Positions 1 to 8,971 are shown, numbered from the stretch's first letter. The stretch is 64,000 bases of DNA from Kitasatospora sp. NBC_00315 (GCF_041435095.1 NZ_CP108025.1:5766001-5830000); one strand, 5' to 3'. Made by a program: numbers and translations. The notes: generated by a model not told the origin, from the sequence alone.

Positions 1-462
1 AGCGCGCCCGACCGGAACCCGCGGCACACCATCGGGGAGGTCGCGGCGGCCAGCGGCCTCACCGCCCACACGCTGCGCTGGTACGAGCGGATCGGCCTGC
101 TCGACCCGGTGGACCGGTCCTACTCCGGCCAGCGCCGCTACAGCGACGGTGATCTCGCCCGGCTGGCCTTCCTCGGCAAGCTGCGGCTGACCGGGATGCC
201 GGTCGCCGACATGCTGCGGTACGTCGAGCTGGCCCGCCTGGGCGAGGCGACCTTCCACGAGCGGCGCGAGCTGCTGGTCGCCCACCGCGAGGAGGTCCGG
301 CAGCGACTGTCCGACCTGCACGCGACGCTCGCCGTCCTCGACCACAAGATCGATCTCTACTCCCGCAGGCAGACCTCGGACACCCGGCCCCGTGACGGGC
401 AGCGCGTCGGAGTGTCGCCCGCGGACACCCACGTCACCTCCGACCAGAGGAAGAGCGCATGA
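1..462 (+). CDS. MerR-family transcriptional regulator (5' end missing)
   Basis: The reading frame is open from the first base, so the true start lies upstream; about 153 residues are visible. The visible N-terminus is a MerR winged helix-turn-helix (TIGEVAAASGLTAHTLRWYE, then RIGLLDPVDRS) followed by the family's long dimerisation helix with Leu and Arg heptads (LSDLHATLAVLDHKIDLY). No cysteine cluster is visible in the C-terminal part, so it resembles the ligand-sensing, non-metal branch often found beside oxidoreductases. It overlaps the downstream aldo/keto reductase by 4 bp (ATGA), so the two are translationally coupled and the regulator probably controls that gene, as is common for such pairs. 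The effector cannot be read from the sequence. Confidence 0.9.
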   Translation, partial: SAPDRNPRHTIGEVAAASGLTAHTLRWYERIGLLDPVDRSYSGQRRYSDGDLARLAFLGKLRLTGMPVADMLRYVELARLGEATFHERRELLVAHREEVRQRLSDLHATLAVLDHKIDLYSRRQTSDTRPRDGQRVGVSPADTHVTSDQRKSA

Positions 463-1463
463 CACTCCCCACCACCACGCTCGGCGACAACGGCCCCGTC
501 GTCGGCGCCCAGGGCCTCGGCTGCATGGGCATGAGCGAGTTCTACGGCCCGACCGACACCGCGGAGGCCCTCGCCACCCTGGACGCGGCCCTCGACCTCG
601 GCGTGACCCTGTTCGACACCGCCGACATCTACGGCTCCGGGCACAACGAGGAGCTGATCGGCCCCTTCGTGCGGGCCAACCGCGACCGGGTCGTGCTGGC
701 CACCAAGTTCGCCATCGAGCGCCGGGCCGACGACCCCGCCTACCGGGGCGTGCGCAACGACGCCGCGTACGTCCGCTCCGCCGTGGACGCCTCGCTGCGG
801 CGGCTGGGCGTGGACGTCATCGATCTCTACTACATGCACCGCCGGGACCCGGCCGTCCCGTTCGCCGAGTCGGTCGGCGCCATGGCCGAACTGGTGCAGG
901 CCGGCAAGGTGCGCCACCTCGGGCTCTCCGAGGTCACCGGCGCGGAGCTGCGCGAGGCGCACGCGGTCCACCCGATCGCCGCGCTGCAGTCCGAGTGGTC
1001 GATCTTCTCCCGGGACGTCGAGCGGACCGCGGTGCCGGCCGCGGCGGAGCTGGGGGTCGCCTTCGTGCCGTACTCCCCGCTCGGCCGGGGCTTCCTGACC
1101 GGTTCGTTCGCCGCCGCCGAGCAGCTGTCGGCGCAGGACTACCGGCGCTACCACCCGCAGTTCAGCGGCCCCAACGCGGAGGCGAACGCGGCGCTGGTGG
1201 CGCCGATCCTGAAGATCGCGGCCGGGCGCGGGGTGAGTGCCGCGCAGGTGGCGCTGGCGTGGGTGCACCAGCGCGCCGAGGTGCACGGGCTGACGGTCGT
1301 TCCGATCCCCGGCACCCGCAAGCGGACCCGGCTCGCGGAGAACACCGCCGCGGCCGTCCTGCGGCTGGCCCCGGAGGAGCTGGCCGAGCTGGAGCCGATC
1401 GCGGGCCGGGTCACCGGTACGCGCTACGCCGACATGAGCTTCACCTCGGCCGGACGCGAGTAG
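459..1463 (+). CDS. Aldo/keto reductase (AKR superfamily)
   Basis: A 334-residue cytoplasmic NADPH-dependent oxidoreductase of normal length for AKR TIM barrels. The catalytic tetrad is recognisable: Asp in FDTADIYGSG with the following Tyr, Lys in VLATKFAIE, and His in YYMHRRDP. The C-terminal cofactor-binding segment VVPIPGTRKRTRLAENT is also present. The N-terminal LGCMGMSEFYGP is typical of the YajO/AKR11-13-like subgroup that reduces aldehydes and ketones. The ATG overlaps the MerR stop by 4 bp, indicating one operon. The substrate is unknown; a detoxification role under MerR control is inference. Confidence 0.93.
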   Translation: MTLPTTTLGDNGPVVGAQGLGCMGMSEFYGPTDTAEALATLDAALDLGVTLFDTADIYGSGHNEELIGPFVRANRDRVVLATKFAIERRADDPAYRGVRNDAAYVRSAVDASLRRLGVDVIDLYYMHRRDPAVPFAESVGAMAELVQAGKVRHLGLSEVTGAELREAHAVHPIAALQSEWSIFSRDVERTAVPAAAELGVAFVPYSPLGRGFLTGSFAAAEQLSAQDYRRYHPQFSGPNAEANAALVAPILKIAAGRGVSAAQVALAWVHQRAEVHGLTVVPIPGTRKRTRLAENTAAAVLRLAPEELAELEPIAGRVTGTRYADMSFTSAGRE

Positions 1464-1589
1464 GCCGGACGGGGCCCGGGGCGGCCGGTCGCCGCCGCGG
1501 GCCCGGTGGCCGCGCCGCCGCGGCGCACCCGGCTCCGGGGCCGGCGGGCTCGCGCCGTGGCCCGCCGCCGGTGATCCGCGGACGGGCCG

Positions 1590-2783
1590 TCAGCCCGCCG
1601 CGGGCGGCTGAAGGCTGACCGAGCGGTAGCGGCCGAGGGCGATCGCGGCGAAGTTGCGCAGGCTCTCGGTGCCCGGCGTCAGGTAGCCGTTGTGGCCGGC
1701 CGCCCCGGTCGAGGAGACGTCCTGGGCGCCGAAGCCGCTGCCGGTCGGGTCGGCGCCGTGGCCCAGGCCGCCGACCTCCAGGTACGGCACGTTCCCGATC
1801 CAGTCGGTGGGGTTGCGGGTGGCCCAGACCTGCACGCCCGGGCCCAGCTCGGCGGCGCTCTGCACACCCATGCCCGGGCTGCCGAACACCACCAGGTCGG
1901 TGGTCCCGGTGGCGTGCGGGAGATGCGGCGCGGTGACCCCGCAGACCACCGAGCCGTACGAGTGGCAGAACAGCGCGGGCGGGGCGTCGGGGCTGGTGGT
2001 CTCCTCCAGCCCGTCGAGCAGGCGCTCCAGGCGCGGGGCCGCGACGTCGGCCAGCCGGGAGGTGACGGCGTCCGGCCCGAGGCCGGAGGGCGTCACGTAG
2101 CCCGTCCAGGCGACCACGGCGGTGCGGGTCTCGGGTGCCTGGCGCTCGGCCTCGGCGAGCAGGGCGCGGGCCATGCCCGCGGGCGACCGCAGCGGCTCGG
2201 CGGCCTGGTCGTGGTGTCCGAGGTCGGCGTCGGAGCCGGGGACGAGCACGGAGACCCGCTGCGCGGTGGCGAGGTCGCCGAAGACCTCGCTGACCAGGCC
2301 GCGCCCGCGCGGGTCGAAGGCGAGGATCTGCCGGCCGGGCGCCAGCAGGTGGCCGCAGTCGTTGGCGCGGGAGACGGCCAGCGCGCGGGTGTCCACATCG
2401 AGCGAGGGATCGGCCGCCCGGGCGAGCGCGTTCTCGCGCTCGGCGGAGAGCGCCGCGCGGTTGGCGCGGTAGCGCAGGTTCAGCGGGGCGCCGTCGAGGT
2501 TGCCGACCACCAGGGGGTACTCGGCGAGCAGCCGGGTGGTCTCGGCGGGGGTCAGCGAGGCGAAGAAGCCGGCGACCGCGCCCGCGCTCGCGGTGGCGGG
2601 GTTGGGCAGGGCGCGTCCGAGGGAGTGGTCCTGCAGCCAGGCGGCGCTGCCGGCCGGCGGCGTGGCGATCGCGACCTGCTCGGTGGAGGCCGCGGCCTGG
2701 GCGGCGGCGGCGCCGGCGTCCACGAGCACCGCACACCCCGCGAAAGCACCGATCAGTACACGCTTCCAACGCCTACGGCGCAT
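1590..2783 (-). CDS. Secreted DUF1023-type alpha/beta hydrolase
   Basis: 397 residues. The N-terminus has a basic stretch (MRRRRWKRVLIG) then a hydrophobic core ending in an Ala-rich region, a probable Sec signal peptide. The body matches actinobacterial DUF1023 hydrolases: PLVVGNLDGAPLNLRYRANR, ILAFDPRGRG, VLVPGSDADLG, and the nucleophile elbow FCHSYGSVVCG, where Cys replaces the first Gly of GxSxG. A downstream GLGHGADPTGSGFGAQ could carry the catalytic His. Its closest relative in the window is the gene at 8,972-10,102, so these are diverged paralogues. It is convergent with the aldo/keto reductase, with 126 bp between the stops. An AGGGAG ribosome site lies about 9 nt before the ATG. The substrate is unknown. 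Confidence 0.85.
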   Translation of the reverse strand: MRRRRWKRVLIGAFAGCAVLVDAGAAAAQAAASTEQVAIATPPAGSAAWLQDHSLGRALPNPATASAGAVAGFFASLTPAETTRLLAEYPLVVGNLDGAPLNLRYRANRAALSAERENALARAADPSLDVDTRALAVSRANDCGHLLAPGRQILAFDPRGRGLVSEVFGDLATAQRVSVLVPGSDADLGHHDQAAEPLRSPAGMARALLAEAERQAPETRTAVVAWTGYVTPSGLGPDAVTSRLADVAAPRLERLLDGLEETTSPDAPPALFCHSYGSVVCGVTAPHLPHATGTTDLVVFGSPGMGVQSAAELGPGVQVWATRNPTDWIGNVPYLEVGGLGHGADPTGSGFGAQDVSSTGAAGHNGYLTPGTESLRNFAAIALGRYRSVSLQPPAAG

Positions 2784-2940
2784 GGCGTCAACTCCCTCTG
2801 GGTCCCGTGACCGTCACTGCGGGCGGGGCCCGGAGGTGGTACGACTGCCGACTTCTCCGGGCAAGCGTAGGTGGTCCGTGGTGGCGATGGACGAGCCCCA
2901 AACTGTGGGATGGGTCACATGTGGGCACTGTCACCCGATT

Positions 2941-2982
2941 GCCGGTACGGGCCGGGGCCGCGCGGCCCCGGCCCGTACCGGC
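2941..2982 (-). terminator. Perfect 20-bp hairpin after the Dyp-hemopexin gene
   Basis: A perfect inverted repeat with 20-bp arms and a 2-nt centre (CG at 2961-2962), starting 6 bp after the stop of the minus-strand peroxidase gene. There is no T tract, as usual for Streptomyces terminators. Being symmetrical, it could also stop transcription from the other side. Confidence 0.75.
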
Positions 2983-2988
2983 GAGGGC

Positions 2989-5376
2989 TCAGGCCAGGGA
3001 CGTCCAGCTGCCCGCCGAGCGGTCCGCCTGCTCCAGCCGGTCCTGGTTGCCGCTGCTCCCGGCGACGGAGATCCGGCGGTACCGGTCGCCGTGGAACACC
3101 CAGAACTCGCTCGCGCCGCCGACCCGCTGACGGTCCGGCACCGGCAGGAAGGCGTCCACCCGGGTGACGCCGTCCAGCGAGACCCAGGCGCCGAGCTCGC
3201 GGTCGGAGCGCTCCAGGGCGTCCATGTGGAGGCCGCTGTCGGCGACCGAGACGAGCCGGTAGACCTGACGCCCGCCGGTGCTGTGGAACACCCAGAACCA
3301 GCTCCGGCCGCCGCTGTTCTGCAGGTTCGGCACCGGCAGGAAGGCGTCCACCCGACTGACGCCCTTGAGCGAGCCCCAGCGCGACAGGGAGCGGTCGGCG
3401 TGGTCCAGGGTGTCGGTGTGCGAGGCGCCGTCGGCGACCGTGACGCCCCGGTACACCTGCGTGCCGCCGGTGGTGTGGAAGAACCAGTACGAACTCCTGC
3501 CGCCGACCCGCTGGCGGCCCGGGACGGGCAGGATCGCGTCGACCCGGCCGACGCCCTGGAGCGACTCCCAGTCGCTGAGCGCGCCGTCGGACTTCAGCAG
3601 CGCGTCCTCGTGGGTGCCGCCGGCGACCGAGAACCTGCGGTACCGGCCCTCACGGAACGACCAGTACTCGCTGGTGCCGGAGGTCCGCTGCTGGTCGGGA
3701 ACCGGGAGGAACTCGTCGACCACCGGCGTCGGGGGCTTCGGGGTGCCCGCCTGCCCGTTCGGCGGCGTGGCGGGCTGTCCGGTGGCCGGTTGCTGGGTGG
3801 CCGGTTGCTGGGTGGCCGGTTGCTGGGTGCCCGGCTGCCCGGAGCCGTCCGCGCCCGGCTGTTGCGTCGCCGGCGGGGCCTGCGGGGTGAGCGTGCCGTC
3901 GCCGAGCCCGCGCAGCAGGCTGATCGAGGGGGCGAAGGCGTAGACCGAGCCCTCCGTCCTGACGAACTGCTTGAAGCTGAGCGTGGTGGTCCTGCGTCCG
4001 CCGTCGGCCGACCGGCTCTCGTGGTTGACCGGGCAGTCGAGGCCGACCATCGGGTCGCCGCCGGGCTGTTGGGGGTCGCGCCCGGGCGGGAAGTCGACGT
4101 CGTCGATCCAGGCGGTCTGGATGAACTCGAACTGCTCCACGATGTCCGACTGGTAGCTGACGAAGAGCAGTCCGCGGGGGTCGTCGGGCCCGCCCGGGCC
4201 CTCCGCGGACGGGTCGAACGGCTGACCGTACGGGGCGCCGCGGCGCATGATGCGCTTGCTGTCGAGGTTGCCGGCCGGAATCGGCGGCTGACCGGGCTTC
4301 AGCACCAGGCCGTCGCGCGGACTGGTCTTGCGCAGGTGCGAGAAGAGCGGGGTGATCAGGCCGTCGGGGTCGTCCGCGAAGCCGAAGTCGTTGTCGTTGG
4401 AGGCGCCCGGGTCGAACGGCACGTCGGCGTCCGGGTGCTTGCAGACCGGGGCGCCCGAGCGCCACCGGCCGACCAGCCGGGCGGCCAGCCACTCACTGCC
4501 GACGTCCGCCGGAACGGCCTTGGCCTGCTTGAGGATCTTGAGCTGGACGCCGACCTGCGCCCACCAGCCGGGGACGTCCTGGGCGAGGCGGCGGACCACC
4601 TGGAAGGAGCCGTCCTTCGCCCAGGCGGGGAGGTCGGTGGCGCCGCCGGGGGCGGCCGGTTCGCCGACGACGAACTGGCCGGCCGGCACCAGCCGGGTGC
4701 CGGGGTGGCCCTCGACCTCCTCCGGACGGGTCGCGGAGGGCGGGTCGAAGCCCAGCACGCCGGGCTCGCTGACGCCGTCCTTGAACCCGAAGTGCTCCTT
4801 GCCGCGACGGGTGCCGGTGAGGGTGGCCGCGTTCTGCTGGAAGACGGTCACGATCCGGGCCTCGGCGGCGGAGTCCCGGTGCGCGCTCACGGCGGCCTGG
4901 AGGTCCGGGGCGGTGTCGGCGGCGACGGTGAGCACCGCGTGCACCGGCATCGTGGTGCCGTTGCCGAACAGCCAGTTGTCGGGGGAGCTCTCCCCGGTGT
5001 CGCCGAGCGCGCCGGCCCGCAGCCGGGATCCCTCCTTGAACGCCTGCAGCGTGCCGCCCACCGGCGGCTCGTCGTACGGATCCCGGCCGACCAGCACGGC
5101 CAGGCCGGGGAAGGTGAAGGTGATGCCCGTCCAGACGGCCTTGAGCGACTTGGGGTCGTCGCCGCCGCCGGCCCGGCGGGCGGCACTGAACGCCGCGTTG
5201 AAGGAGGCGACCTGACGGGTGGTGGCGATCCTCGGCGTGAGGGCCTTCAGCCAGCCGCGGGCCTTGGCGGCGTCCTCGAACTTCAGGAACAGCAGGGTGA
5301 CGTGGTCCTTCTTGAACCCGGCGATGATGTCGCCCTGGATCTCATCGCTCTCGCGCAGTCTGAGGTCGGGTGGCAC
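2989..5376 (-). CDS. Dyp-type peroxidase with C-terminal hemopexin-like repeats
   Basis: 795 residues, against roughly 300-500 for ordinary dye-decolourising peroxidases. Residues 1 to about 500 form the heme peroxidase: GFKDGVSEPG carries the GxxDG catalytic Asp, LITPLFSHLRKTSPRDG holds the likely proximal heme His, and IMRRGAPYG supplies the conserved Arg. A Pro/Gln/Thr-rich linker follows (about 510-560, with PATQQ repeats), then four repeats of about 56 residues with the pattern VDAFLPVP ... FWVFHGDRYRRISV. Those resemble hemopexin or four-bladed propeller units. No Tat or Sec signal is visible, so the protein appears cytoplasmic or exported non-classically. The family oxidises phenolic or dye-like substrates with H2O2. 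The adjacent gene, in the same orientation, is a copper radical oxidase that would make H2O2. Family assignment is strong; the physiological substrate is unknown. Confidence 0.9.
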   Translation of the reverse strand: MPPDLRLRESDEIQGDIIAGFKKDHVTLLFLKFEDAAKARGWLKALTPRIATTRQVASFNAAFSAARRAGGGDDPKSLKAVWTGITFTFPGLAVLVGRDPYDEPPVGGTLQAFKEGSRLRAGALGDTGESSPDNWLFGNGTTMPVHAVLTVAADTAPDLQAAVSAHRDSAAEARIVTVFQQNAATLTGTRRGKEHFGFKDGVSEPGVLGFDPPSATRPEEVEGHPGTRLVPAGQFVVGEPAAPGGATDLPAWAKDGSFQVVRRLAQDVPGWWAQVGVQLKILKQAKAVPADVGSEWLAARLVGRWRSGAPVCKHPDADVPFDPGASNDNDFGFADDPDGLITPLFSHLRKTSPRDGLVLKPGQPPIPAGNLDSKRIMRRGAPYGQPFDPSAEGPGGPDDPRGLLFVSYQSDIVEQFEFIQTAWIDDVDFPPGRDPQQPGGDPMVGLDCPVNHESRSADGGRRTTTLSFKQFVRTEGSVYAFAPSISLLRGLGDGTLTPQAPPATQQPGADGSGQPGTQQPATQQPATQQPATGQPATPPNGQAGTPKPPTPVVDEFLPVPDQQRTSGTSEYWSFREGRYRRFSVAGGTHEDALLKSDGALSDWESLQGVGRVDAILPVPGRQRVGGRSSYWFFHTTGGTQVYRGVTVADGASHTDTLDHADRSLSRWGSLKGVSRVDAFLPVPNLQNSGGRSWFWVFHSTGGRQVYRLVSVADSGLHMDALERSDRELGAWVSLDGVTRVDAFLPVPDRQRVGGASEFWVFHGDRYRRISVAGSSGNQDRLEQADRSAGSWTSLA
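3781..3825 (-). repeat. 15-bp tandem repeat (3 copies) in the peroxidase linker
   Basis: Three exact copies of a 15-bp unit (ggtggccggttgctg on the + strand), followed by a diverged fourth. On the minus strand they encode the QQPAT repeats of the linker between the peroxidase and hemopexin-like domains. The copy number is likely to vary by slippage. Confidence 0.9.
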
Positions 5377-5475
5377 GGGGGACTCCTGGGGGTGATCGGT
5401 CCGAGGTGGGGGTGGTTCACATTCATCGTGGACGAACCATGAGGTCGCCCGAGCGGGCCGGCCGCGCTCGCCCGA

Positions 5476-5540
5476 GACGGGTCCGCGTCCGCTCGTACGC
5501 CTTGCGTGCGATCGGACGGGTCCGCGTCCGCTCGTACGCC
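5476..5540. repeat. 26-bp direct repeat between peroxidase and oxidase genes
   Basis: Two identical 26-bp copies, at 5476-5501 and 5515-5540, with a 39-bp period. They lie in the 199-bp intergenic region upstream of the peroxidase start (5376) and downstream of the oxidase stop (5576). Each copy contains GTCCGCGTCCGCTCGTACG. They could be regulator-binding sites for the peroxidase promoter or a simple duplication. Confidence 0.85.
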
Positions 5541-5575
5541 CTGCGGCCGCCGGGCGCCGGCCCGTGCGGCGTCGG

Positions 5576-7471
5576 TCAGGCGGCGGTGCCGAGCTGGACC
5601 CACTGGGCGACGCTGGGGACGCCCTTGTCGTCGAGGAGGAAGAGCATGTACCAGCCCGGCGGCGCGGCGGCCGCGGACGGCGGCGCCTGCAGCTCCAGCT
5701 TCGTGCCGGCCCGGCTGGTGATCCGCAGTTCGAGGTGGCGTTGGCTGGTGTTCACCGAGTGGGTGGCGGTGGTCGGCGAGAGCAGCACGGCCCGGGACGC
5801 CCTGGTCGGCGTCGAGGTGTTCACGAGGAACCTGCTGTCGAAGCCGATCGCGGTGGTCGGGGCCCGGTCGAGCGCGGGCCGGTCGCCCTTGGCCAGGTAG
5901 GCAGGCTCGTAGATCTCGATGCTGCCGTTCATGTCGTCCTTGACGTCCGGGTCGTTGGCGAGCTGCTGGAGCTCGTCACCGGTCACCATCACCCGCCCGT
6001 CCGGCAGGACCACCGCGTTGGAGTGGTAGCCGCGCGGCAGGCGCTGGACGGGGCCGAGCCGCCAGTTGCCGGCCGCGTCGCGCAGCTCGGTCTGGCGGTA
6101 CTTCAGGTCGGCGTTGGGGTTGTAGGGCCCGTTGCCGTAGTCGCGGATGTCGTAGGCGCCGTTGACGGTCATCAGGGTGCCGTCCGGCAGGATCAGCGTG
6201 TCGTCCTGGGTCCGGCCGAAGGCGCGGGACTTCTCGGCGGTCCAGGTGCCGTTGGAGAATCTCAGGGTGCTCGGGTTGTCCCGGTCGCCGCCGAGGACCA
6301 GCGCGGAGTCCGGCCCGTCGGTGCCGCCGGGCAGCGGTACGGCGGAGCCGTAGTTGCGGGCCCTGCCGTCGGGCCGGGCCGGGAGGTCGCTGCGGGTCTC
6401 GTTCTTCGGGTCGAACAGCCACTGCTGCCCGGGGCTGCGGCCGAAGCCGTAGATGTTGCCGTCCCGCAGGGAGAACAGGTGGGGGTAGTCGAGGGTGAAC
6501 GGCGCGCTCGCCCGGAAGGTGTCGACCGGGGTGTTCCTCGGGACGTCGGTCTTCTTCTGAGGCACCGGGTAGCCCTTCGCGGGGAAGCGCTCCACCACCG
6601 GGGTCGGCGTGCCCCAGCCCAGTTCGGACTGGCCGGACATGATCAGCGCGCGGCCGTCCGCGCCGGTCACCACCGAGGGGTACCAGCGGCCGACGGACAT
6701 GTCCGGGTTGCGGGTCCAGGTCTCCGTCCAGGGGTCGAAGACCAGCGAGAGCTTGGCGCCGGTGCCGCCGTTGCCGCCGAGGTTGCCGCCGAACACCCCG
6801 AGCATGCCGTTCGGCAGGAAGGAGTGGCCCGCGCAGAAGAACGGCGCGGGACGCGGCTCGCCGAGCCCGTCGGGCATGTCGACCACGGGCGGGGTGACCT
6901 TGGTGAACGCGTTGGCACCGCTGCCCTTCGCCGGATCCCAGAGGAAGGCGCGCCCGGCGTTCTCCTTGCCGGTGGTCTGGGTGGGGGCCGGCTCCTTCTC
7001 CGGGTTGGTCTCGATCCGCTCGAAGGAGAAGAGCAGCACCTTGCCGGTGGGCAGCATGGCGATGTGGGCGGCGAACTCGGGGGAGGGGAAGTACTCCTTG
7101 AACGCGCCGGAGGTCGCGGCGTCGAAGCCGGCGTTGATCTTGGCCTGGCTGTCCGTCAGCGCGTTCAGCCGGTTGGTGCGGGTGGTCTGCGGGTAGTCGC
7201 CGACGCCCCGGACGGCGGCCCGGGCCTCGGCGTGCGCCTCGGCGTGCTCCGGTCCCAGCGCGGCGACCTCGTCGGGGCGCATCTCCGCCATCACCCGGGG
7301 CGAGGTGATGTGCGGGCCGGACTCCGGGGCCGCCCGGGGCTCGTCGTGGGCGCGGACCCCGGCGAGGGCCGGCGCCGCGGTGGTCATCAGAGTGGCGCCG
7401 GTCAGTGCGGAGACGACGACGCAGGCCGAGACCGCGGCGGACAGTCTTCTGCGGGGCGTGCTGCGGGACAT
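5576..7471 (-). CDS. Secreted galactose oxidase-like copper radical oxidase (GlxA-like)
   Basis: 631 residues from an ATG preceded by AAGGAG; the frame is open further upstream, but this start has the ribosome site and begins directly with a signal peptide (MSRSTPRRRLSAAVSACVVV). The body is a kelch-type propeller closed by a galactose-oxidase-like C-terminal Ig-like domain. Active-site elements are visible in order: Cys in FFCAGHSFLPNG (about residue 213) for the Tyr-Cys cofactor, Tyr in VGRWYPSVV, the copper ligands Tyr and His in LPRGYHSNAVVLPDG, and the C-terminal His in ATHSVNTSQRH. Streptomyces GlxA is a related enzyme that oxidises a glycan or alcohol, makes H2O2 and supports morphogenesis. 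No cellulose-synthase-like cslA partner is seen here; the neighbour is a Dyp peroxidase instead. Confidence 0.87.
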   Translation of the reverse strand: MSRSTPRRRLSAAVSACVVVSALTGATLMTTAAPALAGVRAHDEPRAAPESGPHITSPRVMAEMRPDEVAALGPEHAEAHAEARAAVRGVGDYPQTTRTNRLNALTDSQAKINAGFDAATSGAFKEYFPSPEFAAHIAMLPTGKVLLFSFERIETNPEKEPAPTQTTGKENAGRAFLWDPAKGSGANAFTKVTPPVVDMPDGLGEPRPAPFFCAGHSFLPNGMLGVFGGNLGGNGGTGAKLSLVFDPWTETWTRNPDMSVGRWYPSVVTGADGRALIMSGQSELGWGTPTPVVERFPAKGYPVPQKKTDVPRNTPVDTFRASAPFTLDYPHLFSLRDGNIYGFGRSPGQQWLFDPKNETRSDLPARPDGRARNYGSAVPLPGGTDGPDSALVLGGDRDNPSTLRFSNGTWTAEKSRAFGRTQDDTLILPDGTLMTVNGAYDIRDYGNGPYNPNADLKYRQTELRDAAGNWRLGPVQRLPRGYHSNAVVLPDGRVMVTGDELQQLANDPDVKDDMNGSIEIYEPAYLAKGDRPALDRAPTTAIGFDSRFLVNTSTPTRASRAVLLSPTTATHSVNTSQRHLELRITSRAGTKLELQAPPSAAAAPPGWYMLFLLDDKGVPSVAQWVQLGTAA

Positions 7472-7679
7472 GGGGCTCCTTGGGGACGGGGGTGGGCGCA
7501 GCGGACGGCGCGACCGCGCGCAGACCGTGGGCGGGAGCGCGCGAACCGTTGCCGACGGTGACACATCATCACAGTGCGTGGTGGTTCGCATGCGGACTCG
7601 ACTGGCGGCGCCGTCATGATGAGCCGTTCGGACTGCCCTGTCCTGTCCGGAGAGTGACGATCCGTCGGATCGGCTCCGG

Positions 7680-8906
7680 TCACACCACCCCGAGCGCGTA
7701 GGCGGCGAAGGCCGCGGCCCCGGCGCCCGCCACCGCCTTCCAGGTTCCGGAGACGGACGTCCACGGAGCGTCGAAGCGCCGGGCGAGCCGGCCGAGTGCC
7801 ACCAGCGCGCCGGTGAACAGCGGCAGCAGGGCCAGCCTGGCCGCCACCCAGCCGAGCGAGTCGGGGGAGGTCGTCAGCCCCGGCACCGCGCCGAACGCCG
7901 CCGCACCGGGCACGGCCACCGCGAGCATCGCGCTCTGGTGCCAGCAGAAGATCGTCATCGCCGACAGGTTGACCACCACCACCGGCAGCCACAGCAGCGG
8001 CCGGCGCAGCAGCGTCCCGATCCGCTCCCGCAGCAGGACGGCCGCACCGCACTGCACCGAGGCCAGCGCGAGCACCAGCAGCGACGGCGGGTGCGCGTTG
8101 GTCCGCGCCGCGCCGGGGACGCCGACCATGCTGGCCGGGTAGTGGAAGAACAGCAGCAGAGCCGCGAACAGCGCGCCCCCGCCCAGCAGCAGCACCCGGG
8201 CGGCGCGGCGCCCGAGCCGGCCCTGCGCCCACAGCACGCCCAGCTGGTAGGCGAACATCCACCCCGGGAGGATGTTCACCAGCGCCAGCCAGGACGGCAC
8301 CGACTGCGCCCAGGGCCCGTACCGCAGGAGGTCGACCAGGGCGACGACGCCGAGCATCGCGCCGGCCGACCAGCCGCCGAGGCGCCGGCCCGCCGCCGCG
8401 CACAGCGGGGTGAGCGCGGTCAGGCCGAGGTAGACCGCGATGTACCAGAGCGGTTGGACGACCAGCACCGAGCCCGTCCGCACCGTCGCGTCCGGCACCC
8501 CCAGCCGGTGCAGCAGCGGGATCAGCAGTGCCCAGACCGCGGCCACCCCGAGCACCGGCCGCAGCAGCCGCACCGACCGGCCGCGCAGCCAGGCCCCGGC
8601 GCCGACGCCGCGCAAGCGGGCCCGCTCCAGCGAGGCGACCGAGGAGTGGCCGCCGACCAGGAAGAACACCCCGAGCATCTGCAGCAGCCAGCTGAGCGGC
8701 GCGAAGAAGCCGAGGGCGCCGAGCGGGCTGGCGTTGTGCAGCGCGCCGTCGGCGGAGAGGGTGAAGCCGCCTAGCATCCAGTGCCCGAACGGCACGGCGA
8801 GCAGGGCGACGGCGCGCAGCCCGTCGAGGGCGCGGTCGCGGGTGGCGGGGGTCTGCGCGTCGATCCCGGCGGCGGCGCGGCGCAGCGAGCCGAGTGGTCC
8901 GGCCAT
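7680..8906 (-). CDS. Multipass membrane acyltransferase (acyltransferase-3-like)
   Basis: 408 residues from an ATG with AAGGAG 7 nt upstream. About ten hydrophobic segments span the protein. The start RALDGLRAVALLAVPFGHWM, with the early His, and VFFLVGGHSSVASLERAR are the hallmarks of the acyltransferase-3 family, which moves acyl groups to sugars or other envelope acceptors across the membrane. It lies 65 bp after the DUF1023 hydrolase in the same orientation and is probably co-transcribed. The acceptor is unknown. Joint action of a membrane acyltransferase and a secreted hydrolase on an envelope acyl ester is inference. Confidence 0.8.
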   Translation of the reverse strand: MAGPLGSLRRAAAGIDAQTPATRDRALDGLRAVALLAVPFGHWMLGGFTLSADGALHNASPLGALGFFAPLSWLLQMLGVFFLVGGHSSVASLERARLRGVGAGAWLRGRSVRLLRPVLGVAAVWALLIPLLHRLGVPDATVRTGSVLVVQPLWYIAVYLGLTALTPLCAAAGRRLGGWSAGAMLGVVALVDLLRYGPWAQSVPSWLALVNILPGWMFAYQLGVLWAQGRLGRRAARVLLLGGGALFAALLLFFHYPASMVGVPGAARTNAHPPSLLVLALASVQCGAAVLLRERIGTLLRRPLLWLPVVVVNLSAMTIFCWHQSAMLAVAVPGAAAFGAVPGLTTSPDSLGWVAARLALLPLFTGALVALGRLARRFDAPWTSVSGTWKAVAGAGAAAFAAYALGVV

Positions 8907-8922
8907 GGTGGGCTCCTTCGGG

Positions 8923-8967
8923 TGGTCGGGGTGGTCGGGGTGGTCGGGGTGGTCGGGGTGGTCGGGG
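8923..8967. repeat. Five tandem copies of a 9-bp unit between two genes
   Basis: Five consecutive copies of tggtcgggg fill almost all of the gap between the hydrolase stop (8972) and the acyltransferase ribosome site. On the transcribed strand this is a C-rich run that could affect coupling of the two genes. Simple repeats like this are prone to copy-number change. Confidence 0.95.
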
Positions 8968-8971
8968 CCGG

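Noticed and set aside
2500..5442. Plus-strand frame of 980 codons over the Dyp peroxidase gene
   Set aside because: Antisense shadow of the peroxidase-hemopexin gene.
8923..8967. Short tandem repeats as a possible CRISPR array
   Set aside because: Units are 9 bp without spacers; no cas genes anywhere in the window.
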